This document shows positions 1 to 8,250 of a stretch of DNA of 64,000 bases, one piece after another (position 1 is the first letter of the stretch; every line of letters starts with the position of its first letter). The translations under genes and the position numbers were made by a program. The notes below the pieces were generated by a model. It had not been told where the DNA came from, ran no database searches, and saw only the letters and a list, made by a program, of their open reading frames with translations. Where the stretch lies: the NCBI RefSeq assembly GCF_023061285.1, contig NZ_JAKGAM010000012.1, forward strand, positions 49,850 through 113,849. The letters run 5' to 3'. The stretch comes from Chromohalobacter nigrandesensis (lineage in GTDB: Bacteria; Pseudomonadota; Gammaproteobacteria; Pseudomonadales; Halomonadaceae).

Positions 1-2
1 AC

Positions 3-668
3 AACCGCAACTGCAAGAGCGGCGCCATCGCCGTCTGGGGCACCTACATTGGCTATGTGATGGCCGCCATGATCGCCATGGGCCTGGGCGCCGCAGTCTC
101 CGGGCTCTCGGTCCTGAATGGCATGGAGCAGACCTACGACCCGACCCGGCTGCTCTCCGGTTTCGGCTTCGGCCTGCCCGCAGCCCTGGTCATCTTCTTC
201 TCCGTGATGACTACCAATGTCATGGCCGTCTACAGCGCCACCCTGTCCTGCATGAACGTGTCGCCCGGCATGGCCTTCTGGAAACCGGCGCTGATCATCG
301 GGGTCGTGACCGTCTTCGGCGCCCTGATTCCCGGCATACTCGATCAATTCCAAAACTTCCTGCTATTAATAGGCGCTTTGTTCATTCCGGCCTTCTCGGT
401 GATCATCGTCGATTACTACCTGGTCGGTCGCGACGGCTACAGTCCCGAGCTACTCAAGGCGCGTCACCAGCTGGGACGTCCCACTGCGCCGGTGGCCATC
501 GGTGCCTACGTGATCGGCGCCGGGCTGGCCGCCTATTGGTCGCTGGTCGCCCCGCTGGCCTTCGGCGCCTCGCTGCCGGTCTTCATCATCACCGGCGGCC
601 TCTACTGGCTCGGCGCCATGCTGTTGACCAAGTCCCGTGCGAACGCTTCACAGACGACAGGAGAGTGA
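3..668 (+). CDS. NCS1-family nucleobase:cation symporter, C-terminal part (5' truncated by window edge)
   Basis: The reading frame is open to the left edge, so the start lies outside the window. The visible 221 residues are strongly hydrophobic with about six membrane segments, and a conserved loop reading VDYYLVGRDGY resembles the C-terminal half of cytosine/purine/allantoin permeases of the NCS1 family. It would import a nucleobase-like or small amide solute across the inner membrane with a cation. The stop lies 5 bases before the amidase gene, so it is the upstream member of an operon with an amidase, an MBL hydrolase and an aldehyde dehydrogenase. The substrate cannot be read from the sequence. 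Confidence 0.8.
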   Translation, partial: NRNCKSGAIAVWGTYIGYVMAAMIAMGLGAAVSGLSVLNGMEQTYDPTRLLSGFGFGLPAALVIFFSVMTTNVMAVYSATLSCMNVSPGMAFWKPALIIGVVTVFGALIPGILDQFQNFLLLIGALFIPAFSVIIVDYYLVGRDGYSPELLKARHQLGRPTAPVAIGAYVIGAGLAAYWSLVAPLAFGASLPVFIITGGLYWLGAMLLTKSRANASQTTGE

Positions 669-673
669 CACCG

Positions 674-1456
674 ATGAGACTAATGCTGGCGCAAACCGCC
701 CCCGTATGTGGCGACGTGGCCGCCAACCTGGCGTCTCTCCCGCGCCAGTGCCAGCAGGCAGCAGCAGCCGGTGCGGACCTACTGGTCCTCCCCGAGCTTG
801 CCCTGAGCGGCTACAACATCTTCGAGCGACTGGAGGAACTCGCCGAGCCGGTAGGCGGCCCAATCGCCCAGCGAGCCGCCAAACTCGCCGCCGAGCACGA
901 GATGTTCTTGCTCTTCGGCCTTGCCGAACGGCAAGCCGACGGACGCCTGACCAATTCCGCCGTGCTGATCGACGACCGGGGCGAGCATATCGCCACCTAT
1001 CACAAGCGCCAGCTGTGGGATCGCGAACATGCCTTCTTCACCGCCGGCGAGGAATGCTGCGTGGTGGATACGCGTCTCGGCCGTCTCGGGCTGATGATCT
1101 GCTATGACAATGAGTTTCCCGAGATGGCCAGAGCACTCGCCACAAGCGGCGCGCAGATCATTCTTTCACCCACCGCCAACATGGTGCCCAACGCTGAACG
1201 TCAAGCGCTGCAGATTCGTGCCCGAGCCCTCGACAATCAATGCTTCGTCGCTTGCATCAACCGGGCAGGGATGGAGGCCGAACTTCACTATTGCGGCAAC
1301 AGCTTGATAGCAGGGCCGGATGGCGAGGTTCTGGGCCGTCTCGGTGCCGACGCAGGAAGCTTGGTGGTGGACATCGACCTGGAACGTATCAACGAGAGTC
1401 GTGCCCATCAGGACTATCTCAAAGATCTCAGACCCATACCGGAGGCCACCTTATGA
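674..1456 (+). CDS. Carbon-nitrogen hydrolase (nitrilase superfamily amidase)
   Basis: This 260-residue protein carries the nitrilase-superfamily triad: Glu41 (LVLPELALSG), Lys111 (YHKRQLWD) and Cys143 (LMICYDNEFPE). Family members hydrolyse amides, carbamoyl groups or nitriles through a cysteine acyl-enzyme in the cytosol. The ATG at 674 is chosen because the product then begins directly at the conserved first strand and lies just after the permease stop; upstream in-frame codons overlap the permease. Its stop overlaps the next start (ATGA), so translation is probably coupled. The likely role is opening the imported amide or ring-derived carbamoyl compound, but the substrate is unknown. Confidence 0.85.
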   Translation: MRLMLAQTAPVCGDVAANLASLPRQCQQAAAAGADLLVLPELALSGYNIFERLEELAEPVGGPIAQRAAKLAAEHEMFLLFGLAERQADGRLTNSAVLIDDRGEHIATYHKRQLWDREHAFFTAGEECCVVDTRLGRLGLMICYDNEFPEMARALATSGAQIILSPTANMVPNAERQALQIRARALDNQCFVACINRAGMEAELHYCGNSLIAGPDGEVLGRLGADAGSLVVDIDLERINESRAHQDYLKDLRPIPEATL

Positions 1457-2196
1457 GCGGCTTCTTACTCCCTCGAGGAAAAACCGCAACCTGGTATCGC
1501 ACCACGGCACTCGCTGACGGCATCACGCGGATCGACGAGCCCGCCATCAAGCCGTTCTACCGCTGCAACATCTGGCATGTACGGGGTCGGGATCGGGACT
1601 TGTTGGTGGACTTCGGGCTCGGCGCCGTGCCGCTACGCAGGCAGGTACCGCTACTCAGCGAACGCGACCTGATCGCAGTGGCGAGCCACACGCACTTCGA
1701 TCATATTGGTGCCGCTCACGAGTTCGAGTGTTGCCATGTGCATGCCGCCGAGGCCGACATCCTGGCCAGCCCGGACAACTCGCGCACCCTGGCCGCCGAC
1801 TTCCTCGATGACGCCATGTTCGATGCCCTGCCACCGGCGCCCTTCGAATACCATAGCTACCGTATCGCCCCACCGGCGTGCATCGTCACGCTCGAGGATG
1901 GCGAAATCATCGATCTCGGCGACCGCCGTTTCGAGGTCATCCACACGCCGGGGCATTCCCCTGGCGGTATCGCGCTATGGGAAGCCGCCAGCGGTACCTT
2001 GATCTCGGGCGATCTGATCTATGACGGGCCGCTGATCGAGGATGTCTATCACAGCAACCTCGACGATTACGCCGCCAGTATGCGCCGACTACGCGAACTC
2101 CCGGCGCGTATCGTCCATGGTGGCCATTTTCCTAGCTTTTCCGGGGCACGCTTACACGCCATGATCGACGATTGGCGCCGTGAGCACGCCCTTTGA
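1453..2196 (+). CDS. Metallo-beta-lactamase-fold hydrolase
   Basis: The 247-residue product has the MBL zinc signature HTHFDH (His79, His81, Asp83, His84), then HTPGHSPGG, an SGDLIYDGP aspartate motif and a C-terminal VHGGH histidine. This full ligand set predicts a binuclear metal hydrolase acting on an ester, lactone or thioester. The start overlaps the amidase stop by four bases, and an aldehyde dehydrogenase follows after 10 bases, so it is a middle step of the same operon. Lactonase, glyoxalase II-like thioesterase or cyclic-amide hydrolase activity are all possible; the sequence does not decide between them. Confidence 0.8.
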   Translation: MSGFLLPRGKTATWYRTTALADGITRIDEPAIKPFYRCNIWHVRGRDRDLLVDFGLGAVPLRRQVPLLSERDLIAVASHTHFDHIGAAHEFECCHVHAAEADILASPDNSRTLAADFLDDAMFDALPPAPFEYHSYRIAPPACIVTLEDGEIIDLGDRRFEVIHTPGHSPGGIALWEAASGTLISGDLIYDGPLIEDVYHSNLDDYAASMRRLRELPARIVHGGHFPSFSGARLHAMIDDWRREHAL

Positions 2197-2206
2197 AGGA
2201 GTCTTC

Positions 2207-3655
2207 ATGCAACAGCTCGATCAGCAGTTTATCGACAATCGCTGGGTGGTTAGCCAAGGCACGCGGCGCCTGGCGGTGATGGACCCGTACCATGAGCGCC
2301 AGATCGCCGAGGTCACGGGCGGCGATACCGCAGACGTCGACGCGGCAGTTGACGCCGCACGTCGCGCCCTGCCCGCTTGGCAAGCGCTGGGCGGCGAAGT
2401 GCGCGGGGCGTATCTGGAGGCGCTGGCCGATGCCCTCACGGCGCGCCGCGAAGCGCTGATGGAGCTTTCCGCGACCAACAACGGCAAGGCGCTCGCCGAG
2501 GCCGGCATCGACCTCGACGACGCCATCGCCTGCTATCGTTACTACGCACGCCAGGCACGCGAGCTGGAAGCCCGACAGGGGCGGCGTATCACGCATGATA
2601 TTGAAGGCGTCGATGCCTACTGCTACGAAGATCCTGCTGGGGTGATCGGCTTGATCACGCCGTGGAACTTCCCGCTGGTAACCAGCGCCTGGAAGATCGC
2701 CCCGGCCCTGGCCGCGGGCTGCACAGTGGTTTTCAAACCCTCTGAAGTGGTGCCGCTGCCGGAGCAGGCGCTGGCCGAGATCGCTCTGGAAATCGCGCTA
2801 CCGCCCGGCGTTCTCAATCTGCTGCACGGCGATGGCGACGGCATCGGCGCGCCACTGACGCGCCATGCGGGTATCGACAAGCTCTCCTTCACGGGCAGCA
2901 ACGCCGTGGGCGAACGCGTGATGCAAGCCGCCGCCGAAGGCAGTCGCGGGGTGTCACTGGAGCTCGGCGGCAAATCGCCGATCCTGGTGCTCGACGATGC
3001 CGAGATCGATCAGGCCGCCGACTGGGTCATGGCCGGCATCTACTTCAATAGCGGACAGATTTGCTCGGCGACTTCGCGCTTGATCGTGCATGAATCGCTG
3101 ACCGAGGCACTTTATGAAGCGCTGGCGACACGCATCGACGCGATCCGCCTGGGCAACCCGCTGGGCACGGAAACCGACATGGGACCGATGACCAGCCAGC
3201 GTCAGCGCGACCGCGTGCGCGATTATCTGGCCATCGCCGAGCGCGAAGGCCTCCAGGCAGTACGCGATGCCCGCCATCGGCAACTGCCGGAACAGGGCTA
3301 CTTCATCGCCCCCACCCTGTATCGTGATGTGCCCACCGAGAGCCGCTTGTGGCGCGAGGAGATCTTCGGGCCGGTCCTGTGTGGGCGTAGCGTCGCTTCC
3401 GACGACGAGGCCATCGCGTTGGCCAATGCCAGCGACTTCGGCCTGGCCGCCACGGTGATCAGTGGCGACCCTCAACGCGCCAGGCACGTCGGCAGAGCCC
3501 TGCGTGCCGGCAACATCTGGTACAACAGTGAGCAGATCGTCATGCCGGAAGCCAGCTGGGGCGGTTTCGGGCATAGCGGCATAGGCCGCGAACTGGGTCC
3601 CTGGGGACTCGCCGCCTATCTCGAGGTCAAGCACCTGATCGGCCCGGCGGACTGA
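2207..3655 (+). CDS. NAD(P)-dependent aldehyde dehydrogenase
   Basis: A 482-residue ALDH-superfamily enzyme with the general base Glu252 (LELGGKSP), the nucleophile Cys286 (SGQICSATSR), the Rossmann segment TPWNFPL and the C-terminal EEIFGPV motif. It oxidises an aldehyde to its acid in the cytosol. The overall look is of the betaine-aldehyde / semialdehyde group, but the substrate is not assigned. The ATG at 2207 has AAGGAG about 8 bases upstream; an earlier in-frame start at 2180 would overlap the MBL gene. It is the last gene of the operon, closed by the terminator at 3683-3718. Confidence 0.85.
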   Translation: MQQLDQQFIDNRWVVSQGTRRLAVMDPYHERQIAEVTGGDTADVDAAVDAARRALPAWQALGGEVRGAYLEALADALTARREALMELSATNNGKALAEAGIDLDDAIACYRYYARQARELEARQGRRITHDIEGVDAYCYEDPAGVIGLITPWNFPLVTSAWKIAPALAAGCTVVFKPSEVVPLPEQALAEIALEIALPPGVLNLLHGDGDGIGAPLTRHAGIDKLSFTGSNAVGERVMQAAAEGSRGVSLELGGKSPILVLDDAEIDQAADWVMAGIYFNSGQICSATSRLIVHESLTEALYEALATRIDAIRLGNPLGTETDMGPMTSQRQRDRVRDYLAIAEREGLQAVRDARHRQLPEQGYFIAPTLYRDVPTESRLWREEIFGPVLCGRSVASDDEAIALANASDFGLAATVISGDPQRARHVGRALRAGNIWYNSEQIVMPEASWGGFGHSGIGRELGPWGLAAYLEVKHLIGPAD

Positions 3656-3682
3656 CCGCAACGCACCGCACCGCACAACGAA

Positions 3683-3718
3683 AAATACCCCGCCGACATC
3701 GCGTTCGGCGGGGTATTT
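3683..3718. terminator. Strong hairpin terminator between convergent genes
   Basis: A 14-base perfect stem (AAATACCCCGCCGA with its complement) closes an 8-base loop. The A/T-rich stem base gives a T tract on both strands, so it can end the aldehyde dehydrogenase operon and the convergent suhB transcript. Confidence 0.85.
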
Positions 3719-3740
3719 CGTGTGCTCGAGCCAAAAGGAC

Positions 3741-4535
3741 TTACATTCGCGGCTTGAGCTGCTGTACCAGTGTCTTGTAAAGGCGCGGCGTGGCGGCCAT
3801 GAGATCTTCTTCGGTGCTGACCGAGGGACTACCGTCGGGCCCGCCCAGCAGTGCACCGGCCTCCTTGAGGAGGAGGCTGCCAACCAGTTGATCCTGCTCC
3901 TCGAGGCCCAGCACGAAGGCGGCATCGGCACGGCCGGCGGCGAGTTGCGCGAGATCCAGGAGGCCGCTACCGCTGCTGAGGAAGTTCTCGACCTGTGACC
4001 CAAGCGCCTGGGTCAGGGTCAAATACGTCTGCAGATGACGCGAACGTAGCCATGGCTCCGGCAAGCCAACGGCGATGCGCGCGTCCTCGACCGTGATATG
4101 GTCGGGCACGCGAATGCGGCGTCCATTGAGCTGCGCGCCACGCCCACGGCTGACGAGATACTCATCATCGTTGAAGGGGCAGACGATCACCGCATGCTCA
4201 GGCTTGCCCTTGACCAGGCAGACGATCGATATAGCAAAGTTGGGCGATGCCACGGCCAGGTTGGAATAACCATGGAACGGCTCGATGCGCCAATGGAAAT
4301 CGGCGCCCTCGCCTTCGCCATCACGGTGCGCCGTATAGCGGCCGGAAAGGCCATGCTGGGGATAACTGCGACGAAACTGCGCGTCGATGAGAGTTTCGGC
4401 GTTACGCGCAGTATCTTCCAGCAGCTTATCGAGCTGTTTGTCGCCACGCGCAACTTCGATACGGTCGCGAGCACGCACGAACTGCTCGGCGGCACTACGC
4501 GCGGCGCGCAGTGCGAATTGAACCATGGGATGCAT
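3741..4535 (-). CDS. suhB: SuhB / inositol monophosphatase family protein with lost metal ligands
   Basis: The 264-residue length, N-terminal MHPMVQFALRAARSA, SRGRGAQLNGRR block and position divergent from trmJ-iscR identify this as the SuhB orthologue. The catalytic motifs are degenerate: the usual GEE is GRY (65-67), the metal motif IDPLDGTTNF reads IEPFHGYSNL (84-93; Asp to Glu and Asp to His), and WDxAAG reads QDQLVG, with only Asp215 kept. Magnesium-dependent phosphatase activity is therefore unlikely. E. coli SuhB also works in rRNA transcription antitermination with the Nus factors, reportedly without needing catalysis, so a purely structural role is the best inference. Confidence 0.85.
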   Translation of the reverse strand: MHPMVQFALRAARSAAEQFVRARDRIEVARGDKQLDKLLEDTARNAETLIDAQFRRSYPQHGLSGRYTAHRDGEGEGADFHWRIEPFHGYSNLAVASPNFAISIVCLVKGKPEHAVIVCPFNDDEYLVSRGRGAQLNGRRIRVPDHITVEDARIAVGLPEPWLRSRHLQTYLTLTQALGSQVENFLSSGSGLLDLAQLAAGRADAAFVLGLEEQDQLVGSLLLKEAGALLGGPDGSPSVSTEEDLMAATPRLYKTLVQQLKPRM

Positions 4536-4668
4536 GATACGGGCCTGAATCTCGGAAACTGTTAAAGAACGTCGCGCATCCTAGCAGAAGGCGCCCACGA
4601 CGGGAAGTTTCACGGCCTCAAGCCATGCTAGACTCGCCGTTCGTTTCTCAGCCGCGCGCCCTATCATC

Positions 4669-5445
4669 ATGCTCGACAAACTACGTATCGTTCTCATCGG
4701 CACCAGCCATCCCGGCAATATTGGCGGCGCCGCCCGCGCCATGCACAACATGGGCCTCGCCGACCTTGCCCTGGTCGCGCCACGCTGCGAGGTGTACGGC
4801 GCCGAATCCCATGCCCGTGCGTCCGGCGCCGATGCCCTGGTGAGTCATGCCAAAGTGTATGCCACGCTCGAGGAGGCCGTCGGCGACTGCACCTTCGTGG
4901 TCGGTGCCAGCGCCCGCGTGCGCCATCTGCCCTGGCCCATGCTCACCCCGCGGGCATTGAGCGAACGTCTCCCCGGAGAGTGCGCGCCCGAGGGCGCCCA
5001 GGCCGCACTGGTCTTCGGACGCGAGGACAGCGGCATGACCAATGGCGAATTGCAGCGCTGCCATGCCCATGTGCACATCCCCACCAATCCCGACTTCAGC
5101 TCGCTCAACCTGGCCGCCGCGGTCCAGGTGCTAGCCTATGAGTGTCGGCTGGCGGCGCTGGGCGCGGACGACGCCCCGGACACACCGTTCGGCGTCGAAT
5201 GGGACAACCCGCCGGCCAGTCATGACGACCTGGAGCGCTTCTTCGACCATCTCGAGCGAACGCTGGTCGAGATCGACTTTCACGACCCCGACAACCCGCG
5301 TCAGCTGATGGCGCGTCTGCGCCGACTCTTCATGCGCAGTCACATCGACAGCATGGAGATGAACATCCTGCGTGGCATCCTCGGAGCCGTGAACAAGCAA
5401 AGCCGGGCATTGGCCCACCAGAAGCACCACGACGGGAATGGTTGA
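4669..5445 (+). CDS. trmJ: tRNA (cytidine/uridine-2'-O-)-methyltransferase TrmJ
   Basis: A 258-residue SPOUT-class methyltransferase that methylates the ribose of residue 32 in the tRNA anticodon loop using S-adenosylmethionine. It shows the N-terminal [18 protein letters not shown] block, the central [11 protein letters not shown] motif, and the [19 protein letters not shown] segment of the trefoil knot. The C-terminal helical extension is present, as in TrmJ rather than TrmL. It sits divergently from suhB and its stop codon lies inside the -35 hexamer of the iscR promoter, the gene order known from Pseudomonas but without cysE. Confidence 0.93.
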   Translation: MLDKLRIVLIGTSHPGNIGGAARAMHNMGLADLALVAPRCEVYGAESHARASGADALVSHAKVYATLEEAVGDCTFVVGASARVRHLPWPMLTPRALSERLPGECAPEGAQAALVFGREDSGMTNGELQRCHAHVHIPTNPDFSSLNLAAAVQVLAYECRLAALGADDAPDTPFGVEWDNPPASHDDLERFFDHLERTLVEIDFHDPDNPRQLMARLRRLFMRSHIDSMEMNILRGILGAVNKQSRALAHQKHHDGNG

Positions 5446-5470
5446 CCGCATTACTGGGTTTTCCCATAAT
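5442..5470 (+). promoter_or_regulatory. Sigma-70 promoter of the iscR operon
   Basis: TTGACC (5442-5447) and CATAAT (5465-5470) are separated by exactly 17 bases, close to consensus. The -35 hexamer overlaps the trmJ stop codon. Transcription would start near 5477, leaving a leader of about 80 bases before iscR. Confidence 0.75.
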
Positions 5471-5502
5471 ACAGGCACGTTTCAGGCAAGAAATCCATGC
5501 GG

Positions 5503-5524
5503 ATTGAATACCTGCCTGGTCAAT
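5503..5524. promoter_or_regulatory. Imperfect dyad in the iscR leader (possible operator)
   Basis: ATTGA and TCAAT flank a 12-base centre, with ACC/GGT also partly symmetric. It lies 25-45 bases downstream of the predicted start. It does not clearly match the type 1 or type 2 IscR consensus as I know them, so autoregulation through it is only a suggestion. Confidence 0.3.
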
Positions 5525-5557
5525 CGCTTCATCACCGACGCCCGATCACCTCGACTT

Positions 5558-6040
5558 ATGCGCTTGACGACCAAGGGACGCTACGCCGTCACCGCGATGC
5601 TGGACCTGGCGCTGCATGCCGATGCCGGCCCCATCAGCCTCGCCGACATTTCCAAACGCCAGGCGATCTCGCTGTCCTATCTGGAACAGCTGTTCGCGCG
5701 GCTCAAGCGTGCCGAACTGGTCAGTAGCGTACGTGGCCCGGGCGGCGGTTACTTGCTCGCCCATGCGTCCCACGCCATTTCGGTAGCGTCGGTCATCGGC
5801 GCGGTGGACGAATCCGTGGACGCGACGCGCTGCCAGGGGCTCTCGGACTGCCAGCAAGGCGATACCTGCCTGACGCATCATTTGTGGTGCGATCTGTCGG
5901 ACAAGATTCATGGCTTCCTCGATGCCATCACGCTCGCCGAGCTGGTGGAACGCCAGGAAGTCCGCGATATCGCCGCCCGTCAGCAGCGCGTCGCGTCGGA
6001 GACGATCAGCACCGATACCATCAGCATTGCCCCGCAATGA
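5558..6040 (+). CDS. iscR: Fe-S cluster-responsive Rrf2 regulator IscR
   Basis: The 160-residue product begins [20 protein letters not shown], the Rrf2 winged-helix domain, and carries the three cluster-ligating cysteines Cys92, Cys98 and Cys104 with IscR spacing. It binds a [2Fe-2S] cluster and controls Fe-S assembly genes according to demand. The ATG at 5558 is chosen because it starts exactly at the conserved N-terminus; the frame is open upstream to 5438, into the trmJ end, which is not plausible coding. It heads an iscR-iscS-iscA operon with its own promoter. Confidence 0.95.
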   Translation: MRLTTKGRYAVTAMLDLALHADAGPISLADISKRQAISLSYLEQLFARLKRAELVSSVRGPGGGYLLAHASHAISVASVIGAVDESVDATRCQGLSDCQQGDTCLTHHLWCDLSDKIHGFLDAITLAELVERQEVRDIAARQQRVASETISTDTISIAPQ

Positions 6041-6086
6041 TCGTGCGGAGCAATAGGCGCCAGCGCCATCATCGATACGAGCCGTC

Positions 6087-7235
6087 ATGACCTCACCCGT
6101 GTATCTTGACTATGCCGCCACTACCCCCGTCGACCCGCGTGTCGCGGAGGTCATGGCGCGTCACCTGACACTTGATGGCGTCTACGCCAACCCCGCTTCG
6201 CGTAGCCACATGCCGGGATGGCTGGCCGAGCAGGCGGTGGAAAGCGCGCGCCGCCAAGTCGCCGATTTGATCGCCGCTGACCCGCGTGAGATCGTCTGGA
6301 CCAGCGGTGCCACCGAGGCCGACAACCTCGCGCTGACCGGCTTCATGCGTGCCAACCGCGCGCGCGGTCGCCACTTGGTTACCTCACGCATCGAACACAA
6401 GGCCGTCGTCGATACCGCCCTAGCGCTCGAGGCCGAGGGCTTCGAGGTGACTTGGTTGACGCCCGGCGCGGATGGCCGCGTGACGCCCACGCAGCTCAAC
6501 GATGCCATGCGCGAGGATACCGTTCTGGTCTCGTTGATGGCCGTCAACAACGAGCTGGGCAGCATCCACGAGCTGGCGGCGCTGGCCGAGGTCGTCCACG
6601 CCGCCGGCGCGGTCTTCCATGTCGATGCCGCCCAGGCCACCGGCAAGATCGCGCTGGATGTCAACGCCATGGGCATCGACCTGATGTCGATGTCGGCGCA
6701 CAAGACCTACGGCCCCAAGGGGGTCGGCGCGCTCTATGTACGCCGCAGCCCCGACATCCACCTCGACGCGCTGATCCATGGCGGTGGTCACGAGCGCGGC
6801 ATGCGCTCGGGCACCCTGCCCACGCATCAGATAGCAGGCATGGGTGAAGCGTTCTCCCTGGCCGCCGACGCGCGAGAAACCGATCACGCCCATGGCCTGA
6901 CCCTGCGCAAGCGCTTTCTCGACGGCCTCGAGGCATGCGAAGGCGTGCACTGCAACACGGCGCTCGACGTCTCGGTACCCATGATCGTCAACCTGGCTTT
7001 CGACGACGTCGACGGCGAATCGCTACTGATGGCGCTGCGTGCGCTGGCGGTATCGACCGGCTCGGCGTGCAACTCGGCCAGTGTCGAGCCATCCTATGTA
7101 TTGAAGGCCATCGGTACCGATCGTATTCGCGCCTTGGCGTCCATTCGCTTCAGTTTCGGCCGCTTCACGACCGAAGCGGACATCGACACCGCAAGCGCCG
7201 AGCTCCGCCACGCACTCGGTGCCCTACGCAAATGA
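6087..7235 (+). CDS. iscS: Cysteine desulfurase, short IscS-like
   Basis: A 382-residue pyridoxal-phosphate enzyme that removes sulfur from cysteine as an enzyme persulfide. The PLP lysine is Lys206 (SAHKTYGPKG) and the active-site cysteine is Cys328 (STGSACNSASVEPS). E. coli IscS is about 404 residues and uses its C-terminal tail to dock the scaffold IscU; this protein ends soon after the final helix (SAELRHALGALRK) and lacks that tail. No iscU follows. It may therefore feed another acceptor, such as tRNA thiolation or a scaffold encoded elsewhere. Confidence 0.88.
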   Translation: MTSPVYLDYAATTPVDPRVAEVMARHLTLDGVYANPASRSHMPGWLAEQAVESARRQVADLIAADPREIVWTSGATEADNLALTGFMRANRARGRHLVTSRIEHKAVVDTALALEAEGFEVTWLTPGADGRVTPTQLNDAMREDTVLVSLMAVNNELGSIHELAALAEVVHAAGAVFHVDAAQATGKIALDVNAMGIDLMSMSAHKTYGPKGVGALYVRRSPDIHLDALIHGGGHERGMRSGTLPTHQIAGMGEAFSLAADARETDHAHGLTLRKRFLDGLEACEGVHCNTALDVSVPMIVNLAFDDVDGESLLMALRALAVSTGSACNSASVEPSYVLKAIGTDRIRALASIRFSFGRFTTEADIDTASAELRHALGALRK

Positions 7236-7282
7236 TTCGAGGTCGCCGCACCGCGCGTCGCGACCCAAGCAAGGAGGTCAAT

Positions 7283-7609
7283 ATGGCTAACATCAGTATC
7301 AGTTCCGCTGCCGCCGAACAGATCCAGCATGTGCTCGCCGAGCGCGGCAATGGTCTCGGCCTGCGCGTAGCGATCAAGCCCAGCGGCTGCTCGGGCTACA
7401 GTTACGTGCTCGACATCGCCGACGAGGTGGGCGCCAACGACGTGCCCTTCGAGGATCACGGCGTCAAGGTGCTCGTCGACAAGGAGGCGTTGACCATGCT
7501 CGACGGCACCGAGGTTGACTACGTCAACGAAGGGCTCAATCGCTACTTTCGCTTCAACAATCCCAATGCCACCGACGAATGCGGCTGCGGGGAAAGCTTC
7601 AGCGTCTAA
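7283..7609 (+). CDS. iscA: A-type iron-sulfur carrier protein (IscA/ErpA family)
   Basis: This 108-residue protein has the three A-type cysteines: Cys36 (SGCSGYSY), Cys100 and Cys102 (ECGCGESF). Such proteins bind iron or a [2Fe-2S]/[4Fe-4S] cluster and pass it to client apoproteins in the cytosol. The ATG at 7283 has a strong AAGGAGGT Shine-Dalgarno sequence five bases upstream. It follows iscS by 47 bases and is the last gene of the shortened isc cluster. IscA and ErpA cannot be separated confidently from sequence alone; the operon context favours IscA. Confidence 0.88.
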   Translation: MANISISSAAAEQIQHVLAERGNGLGLRVAIKPSGCSGYSYVLDIADEVGANDVPFEDHGVKVLVDKEALTMLDGTEVDYVNEGLNRYFRFNNPNATDECGCGESFSV

Positions 7610-7764
7610 GGGCGCTCAGCCGCCGGGCGTGCGCCAGGTCCGGCGACACGCTACAATGACGCGCTTTTTCGACATCCGTCGAGTTTCATGCAACGCGTCG
7701 CTTCGAGCGGCGCGTTGACGTATCGATCAAGACCCTCGATTTCAGTCACGGAGACATTGACCTC

Positions 7765-8190
7765 ATGGCCAACGAACGCACCCTGTCCATCATCAAGCCC
7801 GACGCCGTCGCCAAGAACGTCATCGGCGAGATCGAAAGCCGCTTCGAGAAAGCCGGCCTCAAGATCGTCGCCGCCAAGATGCTCCAGCTTTCCCAGGCCC
7901 AGGCCGAGGGCTTCTACGCCGAGCACAAGGAGCGTTCCTTCTTCGGCGATCTGGTCGGCTTCATGACTTCCGGCCCGGTGATCGTGCAGGTACTGGAAGG
8001 CGACAACGCCATCGCCGCCAACCGTGACCTGATGGGCGCGACCAATCCCAAGGAAGCCGAGGCCGGCACCATCCGCGCCGACTTCGCGCAGTCCATCGAC
8101 GCCAACGCCGTGCACGGCTCCGACTCGCCGGAATCCGCCGAGCGCGAGATCGCTTACTTCTTCGGCAGCGAAGAGATCTGCGCACGCTGA
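7765..8190 (+). CDS. ndk: Nucleoside diphosphate kinase
   Basis: A 141-residue enzyme that moves the gamma phosphate from ATP to nucleoside diphosphates through a phosphohistidine. It starts with [15 protein letters not shown] and has the active-site histidine in NAVHGSDS, at normal family length. The order after the isc genes and before rlmN is the usual gammaproteobacterial one. A TACAAT hexamer at 7652-7657, about 108 bases upstream, is a possible -10 box without a clear -35. Confidence 0.97.
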   Translation: MANERTLSIIKPDAVAKNVIGEIESRFEKAGLKIVAAKMLQLSQAQAEGFYAEHKERSFFGDLVGFMTSGPVIVQVLEGDNAIAANRDLMGATNPKEAEAGTIRADFAQSIDANAVHGSDSPESAEREIAYFFGSEEICAR

Positions 8191-8250
8191 TCGCTTCCCG
8201 CGGGGGTCGCAAGGCCCTCGCACCGCCATCCACCGAGCGTACGACCCACC

